64,000 nt of DNA from Fusarium oxysporum f. sp. lycopersici 4287 (taxonomy: Eukaryota > Ascomycota > Sordariomycetes > Hypocreales > Nectriaceae): positions 4,488,998-4,552,997 of the forward strand of contig NC_030991.1 of assembly GCF_000149955.1 (NCBI RefSeq), in the 5' to 3' direction. A program made the position numbers and the translations under genes. The notes below the pieces were generated by a model, which did not search any database, was not told the origin of the DNA, and saw only the letters and a program-made list of their open reading frames with translations. Position 1 is the stretch's first letter; every line of letters begins with the position of its first letter. Positions 43,631 to 56,198 of the stretch are shown piece after piece.

Positions 43631-45953
43631 TAGGGTTCCGTCGAGGTAATTTACCGAATGGTAATTTACCTATCTGACCAAAGTTTTTGACGTCTGAAAC
43701 TTCTTGGTATTTTACATGTCAAAACCTCTCATTGGCCGATGTCCATATCATCTCCACTATTTTCCAAATCGGTCTCTTCCCAACGCCAGCCATCGACAAC
43801 AATAGAGTCTTGGAATGCGTTTTCTATCTTTACTAACCGAGCAACATCAACTGTCTCCCAGTTTTTGACGACCATCGGTTCTGCCGGATTATCTTTGACC
43901 GTCTTGAGCCTCTTGAGCACCCGACTGTTCATATAGATGAAAGTGACCTTGTCAGTGCTAAGCGGACTAAGCCGATTCCGAAGCTTACAATGAAGATAGT
44001 TCGTAGCACTGAAGGAACGCTCTGAAGGAACAGAGTTTGCCAAGGATCCTAGAACTCTCCTTGCCAATGTAGCCAACTTGACTCCCATAGACCCAAAGTA
44101 TCCCCACGCGCTTAGGATGTAATAGTGAGAAGGCGTATGAGGAGTCTTCGGCTGTTCTCGATAGATCCGCGAGGTTGGGCCAAAGAGAGCACCTTCGCGA
44201 GCACGGAATCGACAAAACTCCCCAAAGAGCTGTTGGTACTCTTCGTTACTAGTGTTTTCTTCTAGGAAGCGATGTGCTCTCTCCATAGTGTCAAGCCCAA
44301 GGCCCTCCCCTATTGTTGTCCGTGGGTCCAAGGCAAATGCGAAGTGGTGGATGTCTGTCGTTTGACCTTTCATCCTTTGGACTCGCCATTGCCTCAGCTC
44401 CGAGTAGTTGATAAGAGGATCTTGGTTAGCCTCTTCAAGGGCATCCCATCTGCTCTGGATAGTCAACCAACGGGGAATAACCTCTCCAACGCATGAGCGA
44501 TCTCGCTCCGAGCAACGTTGTGCGTTTTCGATAGGCCGAAGGATCTTAGCCAACATCTCTACCTCATGCCAAAACTCAAAGTTGTTGATGGACGAGAGTA
44601 TTGCCCTTAGGACTTGTTGATCTTCCTCTTCCTCCTCTTCCCCTTTGATAGCCTTAGCTTTTAGGGAATTGAGGACCATAGCATCACGTGCATATGCTCG
44701 AAGAGCATCTTTGTTCGCCAGTGAAGACATAACAGCTCCGAGTTGTGTTCCCCAACGAGTGATGGCTGGTGTAATGAAAGCCTTCTGTTTACCGTAACAC
44801 TCAAGCTGATAAGCACGAAGTCGTGCGAGTTGGAGCTTGGCCTTTTTAAAGAACGTGATGATTCTCGTAACTTTCTTAAGGACTGAAGCCCATCTCTCCG
44901 ATTCCACAATGTCTTTCACTAGAAGTTGAAGACCATGGGAGTCACACAAAAGGAAGAAACAATGCCTGAACTCAGGCATATTCTTCATCTCAGCGTGAAG
45001 TTTCCGCATTGTCGAGCATGTATCTGTGCAGATAGCGTTCATACGAGAGAAATCCTGGAAGTCCTCTCCTTCCTTCGTGAATACCTCTTCCAATAGTGGC
45101 TGGATTAGGCGAATGGTATTCAAGGCCGTATGTTCCTCGTTCCGTGTATTAACAGTCTTCCAATAGAATGTAACCGAGTTGGGAATTGAAATCGAAATGT
45201 TGACAATACGGTTGCTGCTTATGTCGTCAGAAGCGTCAAAGATGACATTGAGATGATCGGCATCGTCGAGGATCTCCCTTGACTTGGACTCGGTAATCTT
45301 GGTAAACTTCAGGAAGTATGGTGGCAATTCGATCACCACTAGGGGGCTTGTACGCTGGATTGAGCTGTTGGATGAACTCAACCATGCCAGAGTCTTCGAA
45401 GGTGGTGTATGGCTTGCCAGACTTAAAGATGGCCAGGGCTGCGGCTCGATCGAGTTGATCTTTAGAGTTTCGATCCATTATGGACAAAGCCGTAGTGATT
45501 CGAGGCTGGCGATCAACATGGCCTGCAGCTTGCTGGAAACCAAGACACTCTTTGGCAAGGTGATTCTGTTGACGTTGAACGTGCTTGGCCATGGTTTTAG
45601 AACAGTATTTGCACCGAACGCGAAGTTGACTGAATTTACCCCCTCCTGGAGGAATTGGGGCTGCTGCAAAGTGTTCATGAACACCATGGGTTTTAGGGCG
45701 ACCGCCTTTGTTACTCATGGTGACAGTCTCATGTCCATTGCTTTTCAACACCGAAGATGAGAATTGGTGATGATTTGTGCGTCCCATCGGTAATTTTACG
45801 ATGTACTAAACCTATTCCGTGCATATACTAGTCCTAATACGGGTAGGCACTAAGCCTAAAATTGTAGGGTTTTTGACGTAAATTACCGCCAAAAACCCCC
45901 TTTAGGAATTTGACCGTCAAATACCGTTTTTGACGGTCAAAAACGGAACCCTA
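43631..45953 (-). mobile_element. hAT transposon with frameshifted transposase, 2.3 kb
   Basis: Ends TAGGGTTCCGT (43631) and its complement ACGGAACCCTA (to 45953) form an 11-bp inverted repeat. Subterminal zones are dense in TGACGGTCAAAAACGG-type and GGTAATTTACC words. The flanking octamers ACCTGGAC and ATTGGCAC are not a clean duplication. Confidence 0.75.
43729..45787 (-). pseudogene. hAT transposase (DUF659-like), one frameshift
   Basis: Two overlapping frames: 45787-45236 (BED finger VRCKYCSKTMAKHVQRQQNHL) and 45381-43729 (550 codons). The second shows the DUF659-like core with IFDASDDISS, the Asp-containing ICTDTCSTMRK, FLLCDSHGLQLLVKDIV and TPAITRWGTQ. The C-terminal dimerisation part is LANSVPSERSFSATNYLHCKLRNRLSPLSTDK. 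The break maps to a CCC run at 45276-45278 where one extra base would explain the shift. An acidic run of eight Glu is in the middle. Otherwise open, so inactivation is recent or a sequencing error. Confidence 0.85.
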
Positions 45954-47756
45954 ATTGGCACAGGCCCTATGGAGTTGGCACTTGACGACAATTTCGATAC
46001 TTGTCAGAATGAGGAATTCTTGGGTGGAGTGGGTGAAGTAAGAAAGGATATCGCGACGGAATACTTTAATCTATATCATCGCTAAAAATGGATTTTGTGC
46101 CTCTAAAAGGCAAGGGCTAGTATTCCATAAACCATTATTGTCACCACTCAACCTCGGCTTACTTCATGCTCGTTTACTCTTCTCTTCTTGTTTTCCTTGC
46201 TATTTCTTGTATGGTAGTCCAAGCCGACTTATCAACATCACTATTTTCAGACCCTAAAGAGCAAGCCATTTCGAATGCTCTCATCCACGCTTCGTTAGGG
46301 ACCGTCCCCAGAAATCGTTTCTTGAGCAGGTGGTCTGCGCCAACATTTTCCTTTCACCAGCCGGAGCACTACCGGATTCGACGTATATTCGAATGCCTGT
46401 CTGGACTCATCAGTCGCGATGACGCATGCCCATATCTCTCATAATACCGCTCGAGGGCTAATCGTCAACCTTTATCTCCGACAAAAGACGCGCGTAATCG
46501 ATTACCTGAGTGTTCCCGGTCAAATTCATATTGCATTCAATGGCACCCATTGAATGGCTGGCCTGACGCGCATGCACGAAATGCTTGGGACGAGGCAAGC
46601 CACATTAAACTTTGCGGCCTACATTCCCTATACTATCTCTGTCGGATGTTTTCGATTTGTCCTCTTGCATCTCTCTTCTCAGGATATCGTCAAGATTCGC
46701 CGACGACGGTAGCTAACGATCCAGCTAATGCATAGTTTGTAGCTCAGCATGCCCTTCAACACTGCCGGTTGATTCAAGAATACATTGCTACCTCGCCTGA
46801 CTTGAGCAAAATCATCCCGGTAACCGCGATTGCCAGTTACTTGGCTACTTCGGTGGTCGTTGCCCTGACCAAGTCCACTGAACCGTCTGGACGCCGGAGA
46901 GAATCTGCACGGAGCGAGTTTAGACAGAGCCTTGTTCAAATATCTCGGTACATACAGGATACATCCCACATACTCAACACTCTTCAGATGTTTTGGTAGC
47001 CTCTTGCACCAATGATAGGTTATCACGGCAAAGCCTAGGCGAGTGGCCGACATAGAACAATATGAACCACTGACCATCTTAGAGGCTCAAGACCTACACC
47101 ATAGAGCTCAAGGCCTCTCAGACTTGCCTAGCAATTCAGATCGTTCTACCTAGTTGAAGGGCCCAAACCGTATCGAGCTGGTCCATAGCGGAGTCAATAG
47201 CCCAGTTCGCGACCAATACAGGATGACGTTAACATACGTTGAGACGCCTGACAATGCAACGTCAGAACCATATACACATTCCCGTCTAGCGAGAATCGAG
47301 GACACCGCCGCGCCTACTCTAAGAGTGAGTTTAAACAACGATAGAGTTGCCCGAAGTAGGTAGCTGCATCAGCAGAGGGTGAGATAAACACTTCAAGACG
47401 CTTGGCTGAAACCTTTTGCGATATGATTGGTTTCCAGGATAAAGATGATTGGGGCATTGATTGGCTTGAACTTTATTCGCTATAGAATATTTAGTATTGC
47501 GAATAGATGCATCAATGCCTGGAGCTTCTAGTATCTGTCCCTAGCCGATTGTTACCTTACGGTTTGATAGCATTTTGTACGATACATTTATTAACCACAG
47601 CATCTGCGAGTTATCTGACAACTGAGAAGGACAGATCCAGTATTTTCATGGAGGTATTATGTATTATGCATTAAGTATTAAGCTCAGCCTTTATAAGTAG
47701 AAAAAGAGCTAGACTAGTTGTTTATGTATAGCAGACTTATTCAACATAAAGTGTCG
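45954..47756. other. Intergenic with possible regulator remnant
   Basis: Frame 46739-46999 (QHALQHCRLIQEYIATSPDL, then VTAIASYLATSVVVALTKST) resembles the tail of fungal-specific transcription factor domains. Frame 46166-46444 may be an earlier part of the same dead gene. No zinc cluster is present. Weak evidence. Confidence 0.3.
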
Positions 47757-49171
47757 TCAAAGAGTTGCATCACTGCAACTCGGCCTGCTATTATCCCATT
47801 CCTCCTCTGAGACCCTCTCCATCAGAACCTTCTGGGTGACAAGAGTTGTAGCTTTTATCCCTCCTTGACTTGGGCTAGTTGCTCCCGTAGGACTTTGCGA
47901 CTGAGCTTCCTCGTTGGAATGATCCCGTTTCTTCCCAGCCATGATACTGACAGTAACGCCAGGATATGGACGAGCATGGAGAGTATTGTTGGTGGGGGGA
48001 AGTGGGACACTATCACTCCCACGTAAAGTGCTTGTGTCGTCCATCGAGCGCCTGCTGCGTTCTTCAGTCCTTGTCCTAGACATGTTTCTTAAGCATTGAC
48101 TGCTAGGGGTTTGGACGTATTGCCCATATTGTCCATAGTTGTTGGATGGACGATTACTTCGGTCAAAGGAGGAAGCGAATATTCTGGGTATAAGTCTGGA
48201 AAAGAACGGTCGAAGGGTTGGTAGGCATGCCGTGATGATGGCGATGGTGACTTCTAGGAACGACCATATGGCAGCATCTACGTTATCCCAGTTGGGATCC
48301 TTGGTTGAGGTCGCAGTCTTCAGCGTTCGGATACGGTAGATCGAGATGACACAAGTGCTAGTGGTGTCAGTACTAGTCAATCAAGAGTAGATTTCGGTGA
48401 CTTACAAGAAACCCAGGCTAAAGATTGCAAAAAGCATGATCTTTTGTCTCGGGGGAAGATTGAGGCTGTTTATGACAGGCAACGGAAGGCAGAATATGGC
48501 AATGTCGGTGACCAGGTTGAAACCAGCCATGACATACCATATCGTCAAGGCATCGAGACATCGACCAGGGAGGTTTGAATCCCAGAACTTGGCAACCGGA
48601 ACACAAATGAGAATATTGAGAAAGGCGATGACGACAGTCCATACGACCATGAAGATTATTCCGTACAATGTAATGCGCTGTATGATCGGTAAGGCGAAGA
48701 CTCGGCGATATTGGAAGATAATGCCAATCTTGACAAGGCACATGGCAATATTGTACACAACGACGGACGCATAGAATGACTGTTGCTCATATAAGCGAGT
48801 GTTTCAAGAGTGTAATAGGAAGGATAAGAACCATACCTTCATGTAAGCAACATATGCGTTCGTGGGTTGTTCCCAGGTATGATATCCCAATCCATACTTG
48901 TTCTCTACACTGGAGTTAGCAACCAGTCATCTTGCCTTTTGGTGTAGATCAAGAGCCTACCCAAGCCAATAGCCACAGCAGCCCCAAGGGTAAACACCTG
49001 GGCAGTCACCATAAACCCATCATCCCAGCCAAAAGAGTGAAGCACCCTCGATCGTATATAGGTTCGTAGAGCGACGGCTGTAGCGGACACGATGGAGAAG
49101 GCGACAAGAATAGCATGAATTTCGAGGGAGCGTGATGCACTGACAGCACTGTCTAAGGAGCGGTAGTCCAT
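47757..49171 (-). CDS. Rhodopsin-like 7TM protein (PTH11-related), second copy
   Basis: Four exons, 49171-48961, 48904-48837, 48779-48406 and 48357-47757, introns 56, 57 and 48 bp with clear branch sites, 417 aa. Membrane segments are seen at ILVAFSIVSATAVALRTYI, DDGFMVTAQVFTLGAAVAIGLG, YASVVVYNIAMCLVKIGIIF, ITLYGIIFMVVWTVVIAFLNIL, AGFNLVTDIAIFCLPLPVI and AIWSFLEVTIAIITACLPTL. The family motifs CVPVAKFWD, with a paired loop Cys in GRCLD, are typical. The cytoplasmic tail is long, Ser/Thr/Arg-rich and probably regulatory. A receptor-like role at the plasma membrane is inferred. Sequence is well diverged from the gene at 17937, so these are not tandem duplicates. Confidence 0.88.
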
Positions 49172-50197
49172 GGTCGTATGGCCGTCGTCGGCCTAACACA
49201 GGTGCATAGTGAAGGGAAGGAAAGTCGGTATTTTACAATGTATAACACATCTTTTGGATTCTCGCTGAAACGGGTTCGTGCGCGAGGGAGAAGCGACGGG
49301 TTTAGTACTCGAAGGGGGCAAATGTCCCGCCTGGTAACGCATGCCACTGGACCTGAAGACCCCTACCTATCATGGTTTTACAGCCAATATGAGAGCCAAT
49401 CAGACGGAGACATGAACTGCCGCCTTTTGGCAGCTGTCGCCGATGCAAGGCTTGCGGGCGACTCTTGAGCTTGTGCTCGGACCATTGTTCAGGTACAGAC
49501 ATCTGCCGATCGTAATGAGTCATGTGGGCGTCGTTGATTTACCAAAGATCCCGTGGCCCAACGAAACATTCTACATGGATTAGATCGCGATAGAGTGACA
49601 AGTAGTAAACAACTCATCCGCTGGCGATGAGAAGACGATCACTAAGAAACCCTAGAAGTCACTAGTCTCGGGCAGTTTTAAATTGCAGATTATCTGCCTT
49701 GCTTGCACAAGTTCGGTCTCTTTGAGTTCTCTTTGAGCTTACCCTCCCGACCATCGCCAAAGGTTTGCTGGGTAATAGCAGCAACAGTAACAGCGTTTCC
49801 GTGAAACTTTGCCTTATTGGGGTATCCAGTTCTTTCCGTAGTGGATCCTAGGCCATGGAACTCCCGGTCGGAATTTTTGACCAACTATTGTTAAGCTTTG
49901 CAAGCCCTGTTTGTTCAGTCCGTACCATCCACAACCCCTCTTTCGCCAGGCAAAATAAAAAAAGTCCATCAAAACTCATCAAATTCACTTACACGAAAGT
50001 TAGCCTAAATATATAGTTACTCAAAAGAAATTACCTCTATTGATCATAGAAATGATTGGATGTGATGATTCTGACCTTATAAGGCTGTGCGGGGTACGTG
50101 ATCTATGCGTACTGTGCTATGGAAATGTCGTTAGTTTGATCACCAAATTCCTCACCGCTCTTTGCCGTGTTTTTTGGTCTTTGTCTTTGACAACGAT
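49172..50197. other. Intergenic
   Basis: No supported gene; presumably the promoter of the 7TM gene. Confidence 0.5.
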
Positions 50198-50693
50198 ATG
50201 AAAATGCCAAGGTCAAGATTTCGATGGAAATACAGAGAGGACGACATGGCAGAGGCCATATTGGATGTTACTGGCAATGGCTTTTCACCCCCTGACGCCT
50301 CTCATAGACGAGGAGTGTTCCGAAGGACTCTAATCGACAGACTTGGAAGAGGTTTGCCGGTCTTCCATATCCAGCCACCTCTTCCACAGAGGCGGGTGAT
50401 TGAGACGAAGATGATCACCGGCTGCTGATGTGTATATTATACACTAACTCTTCTCATTAGCCCAACAGGCGATACAGTACTGTAGGCGTTTATTTGAGGA
50501 TTTCCCACTTCAACCAGATCTCTCCTTCGGCCTGTATTCAGGCTCCGAACCCCTTGCATATCGAAAGAACATCCAGATTGAAGGTTTCTCGGAAGGGATC
50601 GAGGTAATACGTGGAAGAGCACCAGGAGCAACACTGGGCGACGGCAAAGTGAGGTTCAGCGAGGAAGGCGTTGTTAGTGACGGTAGGAGATAA
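50198..50693 (+). CDS. Small pipsqueak-like helix-turn-helix protein or transposase remnant
   Basis: Exon 50198-50395 encodes a helix-turn-helix of the pipsqueak type (REDDMAEAILDVTGNGFSPPDASHRRGV, then RRTLIDRLGRG). A 73-bp intron (weak donor GTGATT, CACTAAC branch, CAACAG acceptor) leads in phase to 50469-50693, giving 140 aa. The second part (LFEDFPLQPDLSFGLYSGSE) has no domain match in memory. Such domains usually sit at the N-terminus of pogo-like transposases, so this may be a decayed or domesticated fragment. The splice model is inferred. Confidence 0.4.
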
Positions 50694-51071
50694 TAAAGAT
50701 TGTGAGAAATACATGCTTAGAGATATATATAATAAAGATGGGCTACAAAACAATATCTTGGTGCGGATGCCGGTAATAACAGGCAGGGAATGAAATGAGA
50801 AGTGAGTTAATTCCTTGCAAAGGTTTCTAGGTAGATATATATGAAAAGTAGTGGACCACCTATTCAATGTAGTTCCAAATAGGTTGCAGGCAGTAGCAGG
50901 CAGCATGTTTGGTGACATGGACTCGCATGAGAGGTCACCACGACATATATTGAACAGAATGAACAAAATTAGACGACTTGCCAAAAAGTTCAGCATCCAC
51001 AGTCTTAATCCTGTCAGAAGATCAGATCTGATTGACCAGTCAGGGGTGGGCAGACTGGGTAATGCTTTTTT
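50694..51071. other. Convergent 3' intergenic
   Basis: Nothing seen besides presumed 3' UTRs. Confidence 0.5.
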
Positions 51072-54015
51072 CTACAATGACCAAGTATGGCCGTGACCTA
51101 GGCCGGTACTAGCATCCATTGAGTATCCGCCATATATAAGCTGACGATCAAGCGGGTCGATGTTTCCATTCGAGTCCTGCCCAAAGTTCATTGCGAGCAG
51201 CTCGGGTGGGAAAAAGGTGGGCGTGTGTGCGTAGTGAGCAAATGCAGTCATGTTGGCCGGGCTCGTAGGTGACATGGTGGTGCTGAAATCCGGGTTCTGC
51301 TGGTTTGATGCTGCAAGAGGGTTGAAGCCTGCTGCACCTGTGATTTGTAATCCCAAACCACCCGAGAACTTGTGTTCCTGGGAGACTGCGTCTGCGTCTA
51401 TACTCTGCAACGAATCGAGATGCTGGCCAGGTTGTGCTGGCATGCCAGTCTGTTTCTTGGCGCTTTGCTTTCGTTTCGGCGCTGCTGCGCGGATAGTATC
51501 CTTATTCTCAACCCTTCGTGGTGTTGGAAGCGTGAAGTATTTCTCCACTGATCGCAGTTCGGGCTTCGCGTCGAGGACGCCGTCTGCTCCTGAATCCTTT
51601 CGTTTGTGAGTGGCAGGATCCATGAACTCAGCGTCAGAAAGACCGCGAGGGTAACGGTTAAACCAGTCTCCGTATTGAAGGAAAGAAAGCTGTGTGGCTC
51701 GTTCTTCGACATTCGCACCAGCTCTCATAGCGTCCAAGACATTTCGATACTGAGTGCGAACGTTCTCCACCATCCAGTGAAACATGCCCCAATACTTCTT
51801 CATTTTGTGAAGATACTTCACATTGGTGGTCAAATTGGCCTCGGCTGTTAGCTTCATGGAGGGATTGCGAGAGATAATAGCCAAGATGTGAACTGTTGTC
51901 GAGGAAAAGGCGCAGTATCCAGCAAACGGAGCCGAAACAAAGCATCCCGACTGTTCAGCCTCACGGAGAAGCTCGGATATTCGGTTTGCAGCGTTGAAGG
52001 TCCTCTTGCTTGCTTCGGAGAAGAAATCATCATGTACACCATGTTGCTTTCGTGCTGACATGGCAGCTCGACTCACAAGGAGAATGTTATGCTGCAGACA
52101 GATATGCATGAAAAGAAACTGGCTTGGCGTGTTCTCTGTCTTGTGGACCTCGAGGTTCTCTGCAGAGTACTTGAGTGACAAGGGCAGACTAGCTTCAAGG
52201 TTTACAGCATCATTGAGATGGTTCATGTAGTGAGACTTGCCTTCCCACAGTGGATTGGAGTCTAGATCCTTACACCCTTGGCTCAGGCAGGTGGTGATCC
52301 GTCCCCATAAGGCAATGGCTCGAATCAGGAAAGCCGCAACTCCCATGTTCTCTCGTACATCAGCGATTTGTCCGTCGTTGGGCGACGGCGGATGAGGTAC
52401 TCGACCGTCCAACATCTCGGTGGGCGCAGGCATGCCGAATTGGAAGTACTTTTCCTTTACCGGCAGAGGAATCTGAATTGTATCCTCCCTGATGAACATG
52501 GGTCGATCTGTTCCAGAAGAGTTGAAGCGATCCATGAGAAAGCAGGCCCACATTATGCGTCGCCGAATCTCTCGATCAATGAAGCTGAGCTGCGTTTTGG
52601 TGCCATTACGGCCCGAGGGATCGTATTCCAAATCTTTATGTAACTGGAGAGCGAAAGCCATTCGGATAGCTTGTCCACCCAGGGCCCAGCTACGGCCGCC
52701 CTGGCACGTTCCAAATTCATGAAGGCCCAAAATGAGAAGACACGTCAAGATGGTGAGGTTTGGCCATTCGTATCGTTTGGTGCAAATATCTCGAGCGTGT
52801 GATGCCCATTCTTCACCGCGTAAGAATTCAGGCCCTGAAGAACTCACTAGGGGGTTTGAGGTAAAACGAGCAGCTACAGCGCACACTGTGAGAACAAGCA
52901 CCGGAGGTAGTGTGCCATTTCTGTTGACAGTTAGCAGGATACGTGAGATTGAACCCAAAAAGAACTCACTTTAGCTTTCGCATATAGCTTGGCTTGTGTA
53001 GAAGATGGTAAGATTGACCATAGATGTTGTCGAAAAACACATCTGCCAGATGCTCCTGTATGTCCTTGGAGGGGAGTGCTTCGGTGCCTTCATGTTGCAG
53101 CTTATTCTCCTCCCCTTCCTGAACTTGTAAGTTGCTGGGCCCATTATCGCCCTCAATCTTTGGCTCCGAAGGCGCCTTCGCGCAAGCTTCCAGATCAGGC
53201 CCGAATGCTTCCTCGGCGCTGCGCTTCTTGGTTGGCTTGCTGGAAGGTACAGTTCCTGGTATCGCCGGTTTGACCACAGGGCGAGTTACAGATGATGCGA
53301 CTTCCTGATCGGACTTGGGTATGGCCTTGATGACCCGTTCTTCCATGCACTTCGGTCGCTTATCGAGCATAGCCATGTAATCTGTCCGAGGCGCAGCCTT
53401 CCGAGTCGTAATCTTATAGACACATGGGATGTATGAGCGTAGACAGTGCTCGCAGGCGGGTTTCTCGCCTGAACAACGGATCTTCTTTCGGCGACATGGA
53501 ATGCAAGCAAGCGGGAGGCGTTTTCTTTCCTTGCCAGCCTTTGTCTTAAGTCCACTCCACGCAGGTGTGGCATCGGCTTTATCCTCCTTAGGTTTACCGC
53601 CTAGATCTATACCACCCACACGGTTACGGGAAGCCAAACCAAACTCATCGGTAGTCGGGTCTTCGAGGGCGTTGGATGCGGGAGATGTCCGATCTGGGGG
53701 GGCTTTGGAGCCTTCCATGCTCTGGCTTCGGTTGCCCGTAGGCAAGGTGCCGAGCGGCAGACCGCTATGTGCAAGGCCAGACATGGCCTGGTGCTGGGGA
53801 AACGCAGTGGGGGATTGGAACATGTGGGTGTGATCTACTAGGGAAGCGAGAGAAGCCTGGTCAGGAAGACCATAGTAAGCAAACGCAAAATCGTCGAAGT
53901 GTGTGAAATCCATTAAGGCGCTGTGAGGGGGAGAAGGCACGGCGTGCAATTCAGGAACGTCGCGATAGAGTTGGGAACCGGAATCGAAGAACTGTTGGGC
54001 ATGTTGAGGGTTCAA
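51072..54015 (-). CDS. Zn2Cys6 transcription factor, possibly Ebr1-like
   Basis: Exons 54015-52970 and 52920-51072 with a 49-bp intron (GTGAGT, TGCTAAC, CAACAG), 964 aa. The zinc cluster at residues 171-198 is CX2CX6CX6CX2CX6C (ACIPCRRKKIRC...CEHCLRSYIPC). The fungal-specific factor domain follows: HLADVFFDNIYGQSYHLLHKPSY, then ILGLHEFGTCQGGRSWALGGQAIRMA and RRRIMWACFLMDRF. The C-terminus is Gln/Asn/Pro-rich with a basic patch (PKRKQSAKKQ). It is a nuclear DNA-binding regulator. I associate this architecture with the Fusarium Ebr1 family, whose paralogues are duplicated on accessory chromosomes, but this is from memory. It is intact. An impala remnant lies 170 bp upstream of its start, and it is divergent from the C2H2 gene at 57614. 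Confidence 0.85.
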
Positions 54016-54186
54016 AACGGCACGGCCGGACAGAGTTACGACCCGGCCACCCGAGGCCGAGAACGAATAGACGGAACGGACGGGCCCGGCTGCCTGACAT
54101 AGTTTCTTTTAGCAAAACTTTGACCTTTGCTGCCGAGGCACGTTACGGTAATTCGGGCGGCAAGTATTCTTCAATGATATTGGATA

Positions 54187-54658
54187 CAGTGGGGTGCAAT
54201 AAGTTTGAACACATCTCCAGGTATCTTGGCCCGGGCTAACCCGATCAGGACCGCGTTTTTGATGCCGCTTCTTCTTCCTCCTCTACACACATCACAACGC
54301 CTGATAACGCCTCACCATGCCTCCAGGCAAGGAACTTACGCCCTCATTACGGTCAAAAATATGTGAATTAAAGAGGCAAGGTTATTCTTATAGTCAAATT
54401 CATAAGCATTACCCCTAGATCCCCCTTGGAACATCAAAAAGCCTTGAAGATAGGATCTTCAAGAACTTTTGAGACAATGCCAAACCGCATTAACGCTGTA
54501 ATTGGTGCAGAAGGTTGGTATACAAGTATTGAGGCTGTTCTAATTGATCTTATTAGGTCGAAGTTGCAATATTAAAGCGGCAATATAACGACTGCCCGTT
54601 ACGGCTAGCCTCGATGATCGGTACCTCTAGGTGTATTCAAACTTACTGCATCCCACTG
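54187..54658 (+). mobile_element. Internally deleted impala (Tc1/mariner) element, 472 bp
   Basis: Flanked by TA on both sides (54185-54186, 54659-54660). The ends CAGTGGGGTGCAATAAG and the inverse of CTTACTGCATCCCACTG are mimp/impala-type, and the inverted repeat extends, imperfectly, about 38 bp. Inside, an ATG at 54317 begins the N-terminal helix-turn-helix of a Tc1-type transposase (PSLRSKICELKRQGYSYSQI) that stops at 54418. IPLGT follows in the same frame. The catalytic domain is absent. It looks like an intermediate between impala and the shorter mimps. Confidence 0.88.
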
Positions 54659-54819
54659 TACGAGGCGTTGTGGTGGCCTCACACTGGCCCGCAATCCAGG
54701 GGGAATCAGCACTAGGTTTTTAAGACCACAACCAGAATTCCTCGTCTTGTATATTTTAACTGGTTATTTATATGCATCAATAACATAGAAACGCATTTTC
54801 TCTGTTTATATCTATGTTA

Positions 54820-55053
54820 CAGTAGGGGGGGGGGGCGGCAAAAAGTATTCGCAATGTGTAGGTCGCCCTAGCTCCTCTCGTTCGTAGCTTAACTTAGCCT
54901 ATGTACTCGATACTAGGTTATCTCGCTGATTACGGTGTAATATAAGGTATTGAGGACCTGACAAGCTACCCCTGACTAGCTTCGGAGCATCCGACCTACC
55001 TGCACGCCTGCGAATACTTTTCTCCGCCCCCGCCCCCCGTTCCCCCCCAACTG
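54820..55053. mobile_element. G-rich TA-flanked MITE, 234 bp
   Basis: TA at 54818-54819 and 55054-55055. The left end CAGTAG then an 11-12 G run, CGGCAAAAAGTATTCGCA; the right end inverse has CAGTT, broken G runs and GGAGAAAAGTATTCGCA. The shared inner word is AAAAGTATTCGCA, followed on both arms by GTAGGTCG. No coding capacity. Confidence 0.85.
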
Positions 55054-55055
55054 TA

Positions 55056-56196
55056 GAGTCATTAGCGACCGTTCCTCAAAGAGAAGAAACTATACTGTGG
55101 TATATTGACACGGTTCCTTGCGGGCATCATTCCAGGGACCCTAGTCGCTTTTGTCAAAGTGCTGTAAGCAGTTATGGGTGAGATGATTGCCGCTTCTGAG
55201 AAGGTGGATCGAAGGGGTCAAGCAAATCAACGCGGGTTCTAGCACCGACAAACCTTAAAGAATGGAGCACAAAGTAAGAGCCGGATCCTGCGGCTAACAG
55301 TGGGGCCGTTCCCTTCCAATGCAACAGGTGGCGTCCTAAGCGGCAACGGACAGACCCGATGCGCCACAAAACCTCATTCTACACCTGAACCCTGAACCTA
55401 TGAACTTTTGTCAGTGGAGCACGGATTGGCCCACAGCTTCTAAACCTACTTGGTTAAGGTGCGCGAAAATGAAACTACAACGGCAGAAGATGGACACTGT
55501 ACACCATATGGAGTCCACCAAAGCTGGCCAAACGGGATCTGATGGCATATGTCGACTACAGGACCGCCAATGGAGAAGACGGCGTGAGCTTCTGGCGTAA
55601 TTCGTCCGGTGTTTTCGGGACTCCTGTGTCTCATGCTCTGCTCACCAAGGCCAATCTGAAGCATAAATGATATCGTATGGAAGATGGAAACATAAATCGT
55701 CAGCAAATAAAACCAAGCATGGGCATTGACAATACGTCAATACCATGTAAGGTTTTCGGTTGCATAATTGCGGTATAGGTCAAGTATCAATCACGGTACG
55801 AGCAAATCATTCCAAGTATCACATCGAGAGGGGAGTGTTTTATCTGGATTGGGAAGGCTGCATATTACTACTGAGACTGCTCCTTTGTCTCTTACCGGAT
55901 TCAAAAAGACCTCCGTAAATACACTTATTTGATGGAAACCCTGACTATTGTCGCGGCACGGAGATGGAGTAATTACCCGTGTGTCATGTGGCTCAAAACC
56001 GGACCATGCTCCAAAGCTAAGTCTTTTGAGTTTAGGCAAGAACATGATTTTCTTAAAAGCCAAATTAATTTAACAGAAGTTCCTATTCGCAGTAGCAAAA
56101 TAGTCTTTTGATTTGCATATCAACTGCCCATGGGTCATCTATGCTAACGTATTTGACCACCATCCCGTCCACGCCCCAAACACCGCCACATCGTGA
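55056..56196. other. Intergenic between the MITEs
   Basis: No gene supported; it forms part of the shared upstream region of the two transcription factors. Confidence 0.5.
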
Positions 56197-56198
56197 TA

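Noticed and set aside
54826..54837. Poly-G run as simple sequencing artefact
   Set aside because: It sits at the exact end of a TA-flanked inverted repeat whose other end is also C/G-run rich, so it is probably real, though its exact length is unsure.
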